64,000 nucleotides of DNA, taken from contig CACJJR010000005.1 in assembly GCA_902593795.1 (NCBI GenBank), positions 35,580 to 99,579 on the forward strand. Reading direction: 5' to 3'. The stretch's first letter is position 1; every line of letters starts with the position of its first letter. The position numbers and the translations under genes are program-made. The notes below the pieces were generated by a model that was not told the origin of the DNA, searched no databases, and worked only from the letters and a program-made list of their open reading frames with translations. This DNA comes from an uncultured Candidatus Actinomarina sp. Lineage in GTDB: Bacteria; Actinomycetota; Acidimicrobiia; Actinomarinales; Actinomarinaceae. Shown here piece by piece: positions 7,657 to 16,076 of this stretch.

Positions 7657-10245
7657 ATGAAACTTTTAACAAACTTTTTTTCAACTGCGGCTACTAAAAG
7701 ACCTGTGATAACCATTTTAGTTGTGCTGCTATTAACTGGATTTTTTGGATATATGGCCGGTCAAGCAGAAGAATTAAGCACTAGTTTCGGTGGGGAATTA
7801 GATACACCAGAAATTCAAGCATCTTCAAAACTTGGTGAGTATTTTCAAACTTCAGGTTCACAATCTGTATTTCAAATAATAATATCAGGAGAAGACGTTC
7901 TTACTGTTGATGGGTATCTAGCATGGCAAGAAATAAATAAAGCTGTTTCGGAAAGTGAAATTTATCCTTATTTGGTCAAAGATCAAGGTGGGGCAGTACA
8001 GGGATTTTTTGCTCCAGTAGACTTTGCAAAAGCATTCAGCCCAGCAATCAATGTTGCAGCAATGTCAGATGAACAATTTAAGCAGTTATACAACCAAGCA
8101 AATAGTCAAATGCCAGCAGAATTCAAAGCTTTTGCATCAGCACTATTATCTTCTACCTATGACGAAGATTTAACAACAGCTACGGCTGGTTTATCAATAG
8201 TTACAATAGATAGCTCATTAATAGTCCAAGACTTTGGTGGCTCCGATGGAGCCTTTATTGAACAACCTCGTATGGAAGTCGCTCTTGCAGATTCTTTAAA
8301 TGAAATATCAATTGAAGGCATTAAGGTTTCGGGATTTTCGTTCGGACTACTACTTGGCAATGAAGGCGATGATTTTCTTGAAGAAATTGGAATACTTTTT
8401 GGGCAAGCATTTTTAATAATTCTTGTTGTTTTGGCCTACATCTTCTTTATTAGACCTAGAAAAGGTTTTAATATCTTAAAGTCCGGCAGAAGAACATTTA
8501 GTGATTTGTTTTTAAGCTTAGGCGCAATTTTGCTTTCAATTGGGTGGATGCAAGGTGCTGGCACTATATTAGGACCAGGGTATCTTGACATTATTGGTGC
8601 CCCAAATCAAGTATCGCAAATTGCTCCAATTATATTAATTGGTCTTGGAGTAGATTATGCTATTCACTTTACTTCAAGATATAGAGAAGAAATAGGATCA
8701 GGAAATACTATTTCAGGTTCAACAACGTCAACACTTAAATCTGTAGGTGTTGCATTAACCTTGGCAACTCTAGCAACTATTGTTGGGTTTTTAACAAACA
8801 TAGTTTCTCCATTACCTGAGTTAAAAGATTTTGGCATTCTTGTATCTACTGGAATATTCTTTGCGTTTTTCTTGGTTATGACTTTTGTACCAGCTATTAG
8901 AACACTTTTAGATAAAAGAGCTGAAAATAAAAACAAAATAAATAATGATGCATTCTCATCATCTGGTGAAAGCGTACTTAATAAAGTTGCTGCTTCTAGT
9001 GGAATAATTCCAAAAAAATTAAAAGTAGTTGCCCTTATTTTACTATTTTCAATATCAGGCTATGGATATTTTAGTTTTACAAACTTAGAAACAATATTTG
9101 AATTTACAGATTTCTTACCGGAAGATGACCCAGTTGTTCAAACGCTAGGCTTATTAACCGAAGAATTTGGTGGTGGATTTGGCGAAACTACTAGCGTTCT
9201 CATTGAAGGTGATGATCTAGCAACACCTGGGGTCCATAATGCTTTAATTGAATCAATTAATAATTTAGCTGAAAAAGAAAATATAGTTGTTTATGCCGGA
9301 AATGTAGCTGCTGAGTCTGTAATTGGGACAGTTGGCCAACTTATGGCTCCACAAGGTGCAGCGCCCGGCGCACCACCTGCTATGCCTGATATGGAGTTAA
9401 TAGGTACTTTAGGTACTTATGGTGTAGACCTTATGTCAGGAGCTCAAGGCATTGATGCATTAAAAGTAAAAGAAACTGGAAATGTTCAGGGACTTTATGA
9501 GTATCTAGTGGAATCAGATCCAGAGTCATTCTTAGCAAATTTATACTTTAATGAAGATAATAAAGTAACAGCACAACAAGTAAGAATTACAACTTCTGCT
9601 GGTTCATTGGGGGCTGCTCAATTAAGAGATGATATTTACGAAGCATTTCAACCAATGTCTACTCTAGGAGTTTCTATTGCTGCAACAAATGATGCGATTG
9701 TAACTCAAAGTGTAAGTGACTTAATTTCTGAATCACAATTTCAATCTCTAATTTTTGCAATCCTTGCTTCTATGATATTTTTAGTTCTTTATTATATGAT
9801 TGATATTAGAAAACCGTTCTTAGGAGTAATCACCATATTGCCTGTTGTTGCCATAGTAATGGGAACCTATCTTGGAATGTACTTTTTAGATATTCCATTA
9901 AATCCTGTTACTTCAACCTTGTCAGGTTTAGCTATTGGAATTGGTGTTCCTTTTGTTATCCACGTAACAAACAGATTTAGAGAAACATTACTAGTTGCCG
10001 ATAGTCCTGTCGATGCAGTCAGAACTACATTAAAAACTACAGGTGGATCATTATTTGGTTCCGCATTTACTACTATGGCTGGTTTTGGAATTTTAATGAC
10101 CTCATCATTAAAACCATTTCAACAAATGGGTCAAGTAGTTGTTGTTGCTTTAGGTTTTGCTTTGGTTGCATCAATATTAATTCTCCCAACACTCTTAGTC
10201 TTTTGGGCAAACTATCATAATAAAAAAACTGCTAAATCTTTATAA
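7657..10245 (+). CDS. MMPL/RND-superfamily transporter (HAE3-like)
   Basis: An 862-residue inner-membrane protein with two tandem halves, each with one helix, a ~200-residue extracytoplasmic loop, then five helices. First-half signature: GLGVDYAIHFTSRYREE, at about residue 331. Second-half: AIGIGVPFVIHVTNRFRE. These are the TM4 motifs of MMPL/HAE3 exporters; the Asp of the first copy is replaced by Pro/Phe context in the second. An Ala/Pro/Gly-rich loop (QGAAPGAPPAMPDMEL) lies in the second extracytoplasmic domain. In actinobacteria such proteins export lipids or hopanoid-type molecules to the envelope; the substrate here is unknown. The downstream NIF3 gene starts 23 bases later. Confidence 0.88.
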   Translation: MKLLTNFFSTAATKRPVITILVVLLLTGFFGYMAGQAEELSTSFGGELDTPEIQASSKLGEYFQTSGSQSVFQIIISGEDVLTVDGYLAWQEINKAVSESEIYPYLVKDQGGAVQGFFAPVDFAKAFSPAINVAAMSDEQFKQLYNQANSQMPAEFKAFASALLSSTYDEDLTTATAGLSIVTIDSSLIVQDFGGSDGAFIEQPRMEVALADSLNEISIEGIKVSGFSFGLLLGNEGDDFLEEIGILFGQAFLIILVVLAYIFFIRPRKGFNILKSGRRTFSDLFLSLGAILLSIGWMQGAGTILGPGYLDIIGAPNQVSQIAPIILIGLGVDYAIHFTSRYREEIGSGNTISGSTTSTLKSVGVALTLATLATIVGFLTNIVSPLPELKDFGILVSTGIFFAFFLVMTFVPAIRTLLDKRAENKNKINNDAFSSSGESVLNKVAASSGIIPKKLKVVALILLFSISGYGYFSFTNLETIFEFTDFLPEDDPVVQTLGLLTEEFGGGFGETTSVLIEGDDLATPGVHNALIESINNLAEKENIVVYAGNVAAESVIGTVGQLMAPQGAAPGAPPAMPDMELIGTLGTYGVDLMSGAQGIDALKVKETGNVQGLYEYLVESDPESFLANLYFNEDNKVTAQQVRITTSAGSLGAAQLRDDIYEAFQPMSTLGVSIAATNDAIVTQSVSDLISESQFQSLIFAILASMIFLVLYYMIDIRKPFLGVITILPVVAIVMGTYLGMYFLDIPLNPVTSTLSGLAIGIGVPFVIHVTNRFRETLLVADSPVDAVRTTLKTTGGSLFGSAFTTMAGFGILMTSSLKPFQQMGQVVVVALGFALVASILILPTLLVFWANYHNKKTAKSL

Positions 10246-10268
10246 ATTAATTTATTAGTATTATTTAA

Positions 10269-11039
10269 GTGAAGGTTTCTGAACTTCTTAAAATTGTTGA
10301 TGGCATAGTGCCTCTAAAAAATGCTTTTGAGGATGATTTAGTAGGAATAACTATTGGTTCTGAAGAAAATGAGGTAGATGGAATAATAGTTGCTCATGAA
10401 TTAGACAAACAACTTTTGGATTATTGTCTTGATTTAAATATCAATACTGTAATCACTTATCATCCACCTTCTTTCAATAAAGTTTTAGGAGATGATAATA
10501 ATGAAAGCTTTCATCCAGAACCTACAACTTTAGAATTCATTGATAATTCAATGAATATAATTACACTACACACTGCTCAAGATGTTTGTGAAGGGGGAAA
10601 TGGAGATACTTTGGCAGAGCTGTTTAATTTAAAAAATATAAAATTATTTGCAATGACAAATGATATATATGGAGCAGGAAGAATAGGGGATATTGAAAGT
10701 ATTTTAGTTTCTAAATTTAATGAGTTAGTTGAGAGTAAATTAAATACAAAATCAATAAGAACTAATGAATTCTTTCATAAAATAAAAGAAGTAAAAAGGA
10801 TAGCGATATTACCGGGTTCAGGGACACAATTCATTGATGAGATTATTGAAGACGTTGATATTTATGTGACAGGTGATATTTCTCATAGGTATTTATTAAA
10901 AGCAGATGATGCACGTGTTGGCTTGCTTCAAATAGGCCATATCTCAAGCGAAATACCTGGAATGAAAAGGTTTGTTAATAAATTAAATATTGCTTTAAGC
11001 AAAGAATTAGAGTACATATATAGAGAATTTTATGAATGA
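10269..11039 (+). CDS. NIF3-like dinuclear metal-binding protein (DUF34)
   Basis: A 256-residue protein with the NIF3/YbgI family metal ligands: HEL near residue 40, ITYHPPSF near residue 60, HTAQDVCEGGNGDTLAELF around residue 100, and the C-terminal VTGDISHR and GHISSE. The family binds two metals and forms toroidal hexamers; its biochemical role is unsettled despite the name GTP cyclohydrolase 1 type 2. The start is GTG at 10269. It overlaps the next gene by 8 bases. The order NIF3, zinc-ribbon protein, RNase H is the same as Rv2230c-Rv2229c-Rv2228c of Mycobacterium tuberculosis, which supports an actinobacterial origin. Confidence 0.9.
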   Translation: MKVSELLKIVDGIVPLKNAFEDDLVGITIGSEENEVDGIIVAHELDKQLLDYCLDLNINTVITYHPPSFNKVLGDDNNESFHPEPTTLEFIDNSMNIITLHTAQDVCEGGNGDTLAELFNLKNIKLFAMTNDIYGAGRIGDIESILVSKFNELVESKLNTKSIRTNEFFHKIKEVKRIAILPGSGTQFIDEIIEDVDIYVTGDISHRYLLKADDARVGLLQIGHISSEIPGMKRFVNKLNIALSKELEYIYREFYE

Positions 11040-11736
11040 ACCTTTTCTCCTCAGTAACTTGATTGAGTTACAAGAACTAGACAATGAGATATTTAAATTA
11101 ATATCCCAGAAATCTGAAGGCGATACAGTTGTAAAACTTAAATCACTTGAGTTAGAATTCAAAAAACTCCAAAAAAACAAACAAAATTATGAACAGGATT
11201 TACAACTATATTTTGATGCAAAAGATCATATTGAAAAAAATATCATAGAATCAAAACTAAAAATAGATACAATAAATGAAAAATTGGGTTCTAACTTAGA
11301 TGCATCTGAGTTACAAAATTATAATCTACAAAAACAAAATTTTGAAAAAAACTTATTAGATTATGAAAAATCTTTAATAGAACTTAATGAAGAAAATGAA
11401 GAAGAATTAAGCAACATAAATAAAACAAATCAATCATTAGAAGAATTAAAACCTAATTTAATTAATTTATCTAAAACTCTTCAAACTGAATGGAAAGACA
11501 TTGATTTAGGTATTGGAAAGTATGAAAATGAAAAAAAGTTACTATTGACAAGTTTTCCAAAAGAAATCATTGATTTATATGATGATTTAAAATCTAAAGG
11601 TGTAGAAGTAATAGCAGCTTATAAACGTGAAAACCAATGTGGTTGTTGTGGAGTAGAGCTTACCTCAAATGAAATATATGAAATTACTAATTCTAACTTT
11701 CAGCAATGCCCATATTGTATGGGAGTAGTAATTTAA
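11032..11736 (+). CDS. Coiled-coil zinc-ribbon protein (C4-type, DUF164 family)
   Basis: A 234-residue cytosolic protein. Residues ~10-170 are Glu/Lys/Leu-rich and predicted by eye to form a long antiparallel coiled coil. The C-terminus carries a zinc ribbon, NQCGCCGVEL followed by QQCPYCMGVV, with two CxxC knuckles. Function in this family is not established; Chlamydia and Helicobacter relatives have been linked to nucleic-acid binding. It lies between NIF3 and RNase HI, overlapping both (8 bases and 1 base), as its mycobacterial counterpart does. The family call is firm and the role open. Confidence 0.85.
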   Translation: MNEPFLLSNLIELQELDNEIFKLISQKSEGDTVVKLKSLELEFKKLQKNKQNYEQDLQLYFDAKDHIEKNIIESKLKIDTINEKLGSNLDASELQNYNLQKQNFEKNLLDYEKSLIELNEENEEELSNINKTNQSLEELKPNLINLSKTLQTEWKDIDLGIGKYENEKKLLLTSFPKEIIDLYDDLKSKGVEVIAAYKRENQCGCCGVELTSNEIYEITNSNFQQCPYCMGVVI

Positions 11737-12125
11737 TGTACAAAATATATTGTGACGGTGCATCGCGTTCTAATCCTGGTGAAGCATCGATTGGAGTTTC
11801 AGTCACAAAAGAAGGTAATGAAATTGAATTTATTTCTAAAAAAATTGGTATAGCTACAAATAACGTTGCAGAATATAAAAGTTTAAAAGCAGCTTTGATA
11901 CATTGTGTAGAAAATAAAATTACAGATGCATGTATATTTCTAGATTCTCTGCTTGTAGTTCAACAAGTCAATGAAAAATTTAAGGTAAAATCTGACAACT
12001 TAAAAGAACTAAATGCACAATGCAAGGATTTAATGAGTCAGATTAATAATCTCGAGATTATTCATGTACGTAGGGAGAAAAATAAGCGTGCTGATGAGCT
12101 CGCAAATATTGCGTTGGATTCATGA
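11736..12125 (+). CDS. rnhA: Ribonuclease HI (stand-alone domain)
   Basis: Degrades RNA in RNA-DNA hybrids. All four catalytic acidic residues are visible: Asp7 (YCDGASRSNPG), Glu46 (NNVAEYKSLKAA), Asp70 (IFLDSLLVVQQV) and Asp120 (KNKRADELAN). The ATG at 11736 overlaps the TAA of the upstream gene (TAATG) and gives 129 residues with the family N-terminus. An upstream ATG at 11706 would add 10 residues read from the zinc-ribbon sequence and is unlikely. In mycobacteria and streptomycetes the syntenic protein is a fusion of RNase HI with a CobC-like phosphatase; here the phosphatase half is absent. A separate histidine phosphatase lies at 36860-37402. Confidence 0.92.
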   Translation: MYKIYCDGASRSNPGEASIGVSVTKEGNEIEFISKKIGIATNNVAEYKSLKAALIHCVENKITDACIFLDSLLVVQQVNEKFKVKSDNLKELNAQCKDLMSQINNLEIIHVRREKNKRADELANIALDS

Positions 12126-12598
12126 TTATATTGTGGACTACCAGTTTTTCTATACTTCTTTTCCTTTATATTTTTAAGGACAAAAATGCTGATCTAAGAT
12201 TTGTAATTTTAGGTAGTTTGTTTCCAGTTTTTTTGGATTTTTTGCTTTACTTTCTTGGCGCTACTCAACAAAGTAAATTTATTGGTCATAGTATTTTTTT
12301 TACTATTATTTTATTTTTTTTAGTTATGGTTATTACAAAAAGAGGAACACTATTTCGGTCTAATGCTTTATTATTTTCAATTGGTTCATTTTTTTATTTA
12401 GTTCTCAGTTTTACTTGGTTAAACCAACAAGTGATCCTTTATCCACTTTTTGAACAATCAGATGATAATTTTTCATTAGCAAATAACATACAATTTTTAC
12501 TGGGTGTTTTGGGTTTATTTTATCTATTATTTAAAATTAGAAATTTTACTGCGTTGAAAAACTTTATTAGAACTGGTAAATTTACTTACTCGAAATAA
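12122..12598 (+). CDS. Small polytopic membrane protein, possibly DUF457/YdjM-like
   Basis: A 158-residue hydrophobic protein with about five membrane helices. Between helices 2 and 3 it has LGSLFPVFLDFLLYF and KFIGHSIFFTIIL. This Asp...GHS arrangement recalls the DUF457/YdjM family of membrane-bound putative metal-dependent hydrolases, but the match is partial and the call is tentative. Its ATGA start/stop overlap with rnhA suggests co-transcription. It overlaps the convergent TSUP permease gene by 17 bases. No signal peptide beyond the first helix is seen. Confidence 0.6.
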   Translation: MIILWTTSFSILLFLYIFKDKNADLRFVILGSLFPVFLDFLLYFLGATQQSKFIGHSIFFTIILFFLVMVITKRGTLFRSNALLFSIGSFFYLVLSFTWLNQQVILYPLFEQSDDNFSLANNIQFLLGVLGLFYLLFKIRNFTALKNFIRTGKFTYSK

Positions 12599-13325
12599 AC
12601 ATATTTATAGAAACTAATGTTAAAAATATTCCAAAACCTATGTTCAATAAATCTCTTGGTATTACATTAAATGCTAAGGTTCCACCAACAATTGAACCTA
12701 AAACTCCAAAAACCCCAACTATTAAACCAATCTTTAGTAGTTGAGTATCTTTTCTAATTTTAGTTGCAGCTGCTGTTAGCGCAGTAGGTATTGTTGTAAG
12801 TAATGAAATCCCTTGGGCAATGATTTGTTCAAAACCACCAAAAAATATAAGCATAGGAATTCTAATAATCCCTCCACCAATACCCAGAAGACCAGAACCT
12901 ATTCCTGACACAAGGCCGATTAAAAAATAAAGAACTAAGTTATCTTGAAAAGCAGATGAGACAGACGTGGAAAAAATGATCCTATATGCAGAAGCTATTA
13001 ATAGAATTGCAAATATTTTTTTCAGCGATGCAGTATCAATACTTTTTGTTAATTTGCTTCCAATGTAACTTCCACATATCCCTCCAAAAACAATTATCAA
13101 AATTTCAAATAACAAATTTGAACCATCTGAAAAATCATTTAGAACATAAGTAATACTGCTTCCAGATGCTACAAAGACTACAGCTAGGGATGACACACCT
13201 GTATTAGTTTTGAAATCAGATTTAGTAAAATACGTTAAAAGAGGAACAAAGACAACCCCTCCACCTATACCTAATATTCCTGAAAGCAGTCCACCAATGG
13301 AACCAATTATGAAATATATAATCAC
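12582..13325 (-). CDS. TSUP (TauE/SafE) family permease
   Basis: A 247-residue membrane protein with seven to eight helices and the family's internal duplication. Each half begins with a glycine-rich motif: GILGIGGGVVFVPLLTYF (residues ~16-33) and GSGLLGIGGGIIRIPML (residues ~145-161). TSUP members move sulfite, sulfoacetate, taurine or related organosulfur anions across the inner membrane. The substrate here is unknown, though organosulfur is plausible in a marine cell. The start is GTG at 13325, immediately after the TAA of the upstream LLM gene, so the two are likely one transcript. Confidence 0.85.
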   Translation of the reverse strand: MIIYFIIGSIGGLLSGILGIGGGVVFVPLLTYFTKSDFKTNTGVSSLAVVFVASGSSITYVLNDFSDGSNLLFEILIIVFGGICGSYIGSKLTKSIDTASLKKIFAILLIASAYRIIFSTSVSSAFQDNLVLYFLIGLVSGIGSGLLGIGGGIIRIPMLIFFGGFEQIIAQGISLLTTIPTALTAAATKIRKDTQLLKIGLIVGVFGVLGSIVGGTLAFNVIPRDLLNIGFGIFLTLVSINMFISSK

Positions 13326-14306
13326 TTATTTTCGCAATTTGGGCAAAAGTTCTTTACCGAGTAACTTTATTGTTTCTTCTTGGTTAATAGAAGAAATTTG
13401 AATAGTAACTATATCTGAATCAAATTCGTTAACTAAAGGACTATAAATTTCAACTAGATCATCAATCGTCGATGCTTTTGAAAATTTAGCCATTATTTCT
13501 TCCTTGGGGAAGCTATCAGCTTCAATTCTTAGCGCTTCAGGATCTAATTGCTGAAGCCTGCTTGGAGCTCTAAGACCTCTCCATGACCTAAGGGCAGTCC
13601 ATGCATCTTCATCGTTTTCAGCAAACATAGTCCATCTATATGTGTGAATAGATAAGTTTTCTTTATTTAATTCACTACTTCTTTGTTTTGCAGGGTCGAT
13701 AACTCTTTCATAGGAATCTTTAGGGTCCTTGACACTAATCATTAGCCCATCTGCATACTCTGCTGCTACTTGTGAAGATTTAGGCCCACCCGCAGCTAAC
13801 CAAATTGGAATATTTTGGTTAGGAGGTGAATATAATTTTGCTTTTTCTGTTGTGTAATATTCACCATTAAAGTCTAATTTTTCTCCATCAAGCAATCTTC
13901 GAATAATAGTAAGTGCCTCAATAAGTCTATTTTTTCTTTCTTCATATTTAGGAAAATCATACCCTAAAGGACCTTCATTTATATTTTCACCAGTTCCAAC
14001 ACCAAGATGAAAAGTTGAAGGTGAAAGTCTATCAACTGTTGCAGCTGCCTGTGCAATAACACCTGGATGAATTCTCCATAAAGGTGTTGTTACACCAGTA
14101 CCAAGATCCATTTCTGGAATTTTATTAGCAAGCGCACCTAGAGTGGTCCAGGTAAAGTTTGATGCAGAATGGTCGTCTACCCATGGGTGAAAATGTTCCG
14201 AAATAGTTAACATGTCAAAACCAGCTTCTCTTGCTATTTCTGCATGCTTTAATAAATCTTCAGGTTGCCACTGTTCAGATCCCAAAAAATAAGAAAATTT
14301 TGTCAT
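13326..14306 (-). CDS. LLM-class F420-dependent oxidoreductase (TIGR03557/FGD-like)
   Basis: A 326-residue TIM-barrel protein of the luciferase-like family. Motifs include MLTISEHFHPW (residues ~34-44), GTGVTTPLWRIHPGVIAQAAAT, FHLGVGTGENINEG, YTTEKAKLYSPP and PIWLAAGGPKSSQ. These closely resemble the actinobacterial F420-dependent glucose-6-phosphate dehydrogenase-like group (TIGR03557). The family uses the deazaflavin F420, so the cell should make or import it; no F420 biosynthesis gene lies in the window. The substrate is unknown. It sits downstream of rnpB and abuts the TSUP gene. Confidence 0.87.
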   Translation of the reverse strand: MTKFSYFLGSEQWQPEDLLKHAEIAREAGFDMLTISEHFHPWVDDHSASNFTWTTLGALANKIPEMDLGTGVTTPLWRIHPGVIAQAAATVDRLSPSTFHLGVGTGENINEGPLGYDFPKYEERKNRLIEALTIIRRLLDGEKLDFNGEYYTTEKAKLYSPPNQNIPIWLAAGGPKSSQVAAEYADGLMISVKDPKDSYERVIDPAKQRSSELNKENLSIHTYRWTMFAENDEDAWTALRSWRGLRAPSRLQQLDPEALRIEADSFPKEEIMAKFSKASTIDDLVEIYSPLVNEFDSDIVTIQISSINQEETIKLLGKELLPKLRK

Positions 14307-14338
14307 TTACATATATTAGCGAAACACTATTTTTAGGT

Positions 14339-14360
14339 GAGTGCCCCCTGAGGGGCACTC
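14339..14360. terminator. GC-rich hairpin just downstream of RNase P RNA
   Basis: GAGTGCCCC and GGGGCACTC form a perfect 9-bp stem around a 4-base loop (CTGA), far more GC-rich than the surroundings. It lies 3' of the mature RNase P RNA on the minus strand and 32 bases upstream of the LLM gene start. On neither strand is it followed by a clear T-run, so it is either a weak rnpB terminator or a 3' processing or stability element. Confidence 0.45.
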
Positions 14361-14366
14361 GTGATT

Positions 14367-14699
14367 TTGTGAGATTATAAGCCGGATTCTGTATATGTTT
14401 CACATACGATAATCATCCATCTTGTATATTTGTTACCAAATATATCTAGCTACTTACCCGCAATTGTTTGCCGAGCCGGCTAATTGCTTCTTAGTATTGC
14501 TCCTAGAGGGGTTTACAAGCTTGTTTAATCACTTAAACAACTGGTGGTCTCTTACACCACCTTTTCACCCTTGCTTATCTAAGATAAGCGGTTTGTTTTC
14601 TGCTGCACTTTCCGTCAATTACTTGCCTGGGAGTTACCCAGCTCTATTGCTCTAAGGAGTCCGGACTTTCCTCGATAAATCGCGATTATCCATCTCACC
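14367..14699 (-). ncRNA. rnpB: RNase P RNA (bacterial type A)
   Basis: The catalytic RNA that removes tRNA 5' leaders. On the minus strand the conserved 5' P4 element GAGGAAAGTCCGGACT lies at 14673-14658 and the 3' partner ACAGAATCCGGCTTAT at 14392-14377. GTGAGAT (14698-14692) pairs perfectly with ATCTCAC (14375-14369) to form P1, which sets the ends to within a few bases. The internal GGGTGAAAAGGTGGTGTAAG region around 14570-14540 matches the conserved P11-P12 core. The length of about 333 nt is slightly short for type A. It lies 16 bases past the ccmG stop codon on the same strand. Confidence 0.95.
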
Positions 14700-14702
14700 T
14701 AA

Positions 14703-14708
14703 TTTATA
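14703..14708 (-). promoter_or_regulatory. Candidate -10 box of rnpB
   Basis: On the minus strand TATAAA (14708-14703) lies a few bases before P1 of RNase P RNA, about the right distance for a -10 hexamer. No convincing -35 is seen. Without this promoter rnpB would have to be processed from the upstream ccm transcript. Confidence 0.35.
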
Positions 14709-14715
14709 GTAATTC

Positions 14716-15204
14716 TTAATTGGTTAGATGTGAATAGTTATTAATAATTTCTTGAAAATCATTTATTGATATTGGACCAATGTACTTTTTAATTACTTCA
14801 CCATTCTTCAATATATGTGTTTCTGGAACCCCAAATACTCCAGAATAAATTGCTATTTTACTTTTTTGGTCGACTAAGTAATTTATATTACCAGCTCCAT
14901 ATTCTGAAATGAATTTCAGTGCGTTGTCCCTACTGTCTTGAAAAGAAAGCATATACACAGAATCTTCGAACCCTTTAGTTTTTGATAATTCGATAAGGTA
15001 GGGGTGTTCTTCGATACATTCCAAACACCATGAAGCCCAGTAGTTAATAATCAGAAGCTCTTTATCTGATATATCAATATTTTCGCCTGTATCTAGAGTT
15101 TTTAAGTTATTTAAATCTGATGAATTTATAAAGATACCATCATCAGTAGCATTTGAACTACAAAAAGAAATTAATAAGAAAAATATAAGGAGTTTAATTT
15201 TCAT
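14716..15204 (-). CDS. ccmG: CcmG/DsbE-like thioredoxin-fold protein
   Basis: A 162-residue exported thioredoxin-like protein. The hydrophobic N-terminus MKIKLLIFFLLISFCSS is a signal or anchor; the Cys at 15 is not in a good lipobox. The redox motif WASWCLEC places the active cysteines at 60 and 63. A cis-Pro loop is seen at GVPETHIL. CcmG reduces the apocytochrome haem-binding cysteines on the outer face of the membrane before haem ligation. It is the last gene of the ccm run, overlapping the TPR gene by 11 bases. A general TlpA/ResA-type reductase would look the same; context favours CcmG. Confidence 0.87.
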   Translation of the reverse strand: MKIKLLIFFLLISFCSSNATDDGIFINSSDLNNLKTLDTGENIDISDKELLIINYWASWCLECIEEHPYLIELSKTKGFEDSVYMLSFQDSRDNALKFISEYGAGNINYLVDQKSKIAIYSGVFGVPETHILKNGEVIKKYIGPISINDFQEIINNYSHLTN

Positions 15205-15730
15205 AAATTGACAATATTTCTTCTATTATTTCTAGATCGTCACCTGATAAAATAGGATTAGTCTTTAGAAGACTTAATATGTCGTAGCCCTCATTTCTAG
15301 TCTCTTCTTGTTGAATAAGGATAATTCCAAAATACGTCTTTGCTAGAAGTGAGTCTGGAGATATCGTTAATGCTTCTTCTATATAATTTAAAGACGTAGC
15401 AGTGTCACCTGAGTCATGTACCATCCATCCTATCTGAGATAATGCAAGACTTTTTAGTTCTAGATCTTCTGAATTTTGTGCGACATACATGAAGTGGGGT
15501 AGAGCACTTGAATAGTTAAATTCTTCAAAATATCTATTTGCAAGAGCTATTCGCATAGGAAAAATATCTGGATTTAGCTCTATAACTTTTTCCATTTCAG
15601 CATTTGATACATCTTCTAAGTTAGTTGAAGTGTTTTCAGTATTTGATGTATTCTCATTTAAATTTAAGAATAGAAACATAGGAAAAAGGAATAAAAACAA
15701 TCCTGCATAAACCCATTTATTTTTTAGCAT
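15194..15730 (-). CDS. TPR protein, CcmI-like
   Basis: A 178-residue protein with one N-terminal membrane helix (YAGLFLFLFPMFLFL, residues ~8-22) followed by an extracytoplasmic part with two to three tetratricopeptide repeats, for example FPMRIALANRYFEEFNYSSALPH split here as ALANRYFEEFNYSSAL and IGWMVHDSGDTATSLNYIEEA. In System I the TPR domain of CcmI holds the apocytochrome C-terminus; the position between ccmH and ccmG suits this role. It lacks the double-helix N-terminal module of proteobacterial CcmI, so the functional call is by context. Confidence 0.78.
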   Translation of the reverse strand: MLKNKWVYAGLFLFLFPMFLFLNLNENTSNTENTSTNLEDVSNAEMEKVIELNPDIFPMRIALANRYFEEFNYSSALPHFMYVAQNSEDLELKSLALSQIGWMVHDSGDTATSLNYIEEALTISPDSLLAKTYFGIILIQQEETRNEGYDILSLLKTNPILSGDDLEIIEEILSIYEN

Positions 15731-16076
15731 ATAATTTCCTTACAAATAACAAAATAAAAATTGATATTAAAACTAAAGGGATTATTAGTATTTCTAAATT
15801 TTGATTTATAGGATTTGTGATTATTCTTTCTCCATATCTTGAGACCCAAAAAGAGTATATTTCATCATCGGTCATACCGTTGTTTATTTGTTCTAAAAGA
15901 ACAGCACCCATATCATCTGCATATTCTGATGGTGAATCATAAATAGTCTCGCCTTGACATACAGGGCATAATAATGACTTACTCCATTCTTCATATCTAG
16001 ATTCATTGTCGGGAAAAATACTTGGTAAAATCATTAACAAAACTAGTAGAAAAATAGTTAAATATTTATTTTTCAT
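15717..16076 (-). CDS. ccmH: Cytochrome c maturation protein CcmH (short, CycL-like)
   Basis: A 119-residue protein with a signal peptide (residues 1-20), the redox motif LLCPVCQ (Cys37 and Cys40), the family stretch YADDMGAVLLEQINNGMTDDEI, and one C-terminal membrane helix (residues ~95-112). CcmH takes part in thiol-disulfide exchange on apocytochrome c and works beside CcmF. It overlaps ccmF by 11 bases and the TPR gene by 14. Confidence 0.92.
   Translation of the reverse strand: MKNKYLTIFLLVLLMILPSIFPDNESRYEEWSKSLLCPVCQGETIYDSPSEYADDMGAVLLEQINNGMTDDEIYSFWVSRYGERIITNPINQNLEILIIPLVLISIFILLFVRKLYAKK

Noticed and set aside
14422-14655. A 77-codon plus-strand ORF
   Set aside because: It lies wholly within RNase P RNA, whose conserved P1/P4 elements read on the minus strand.
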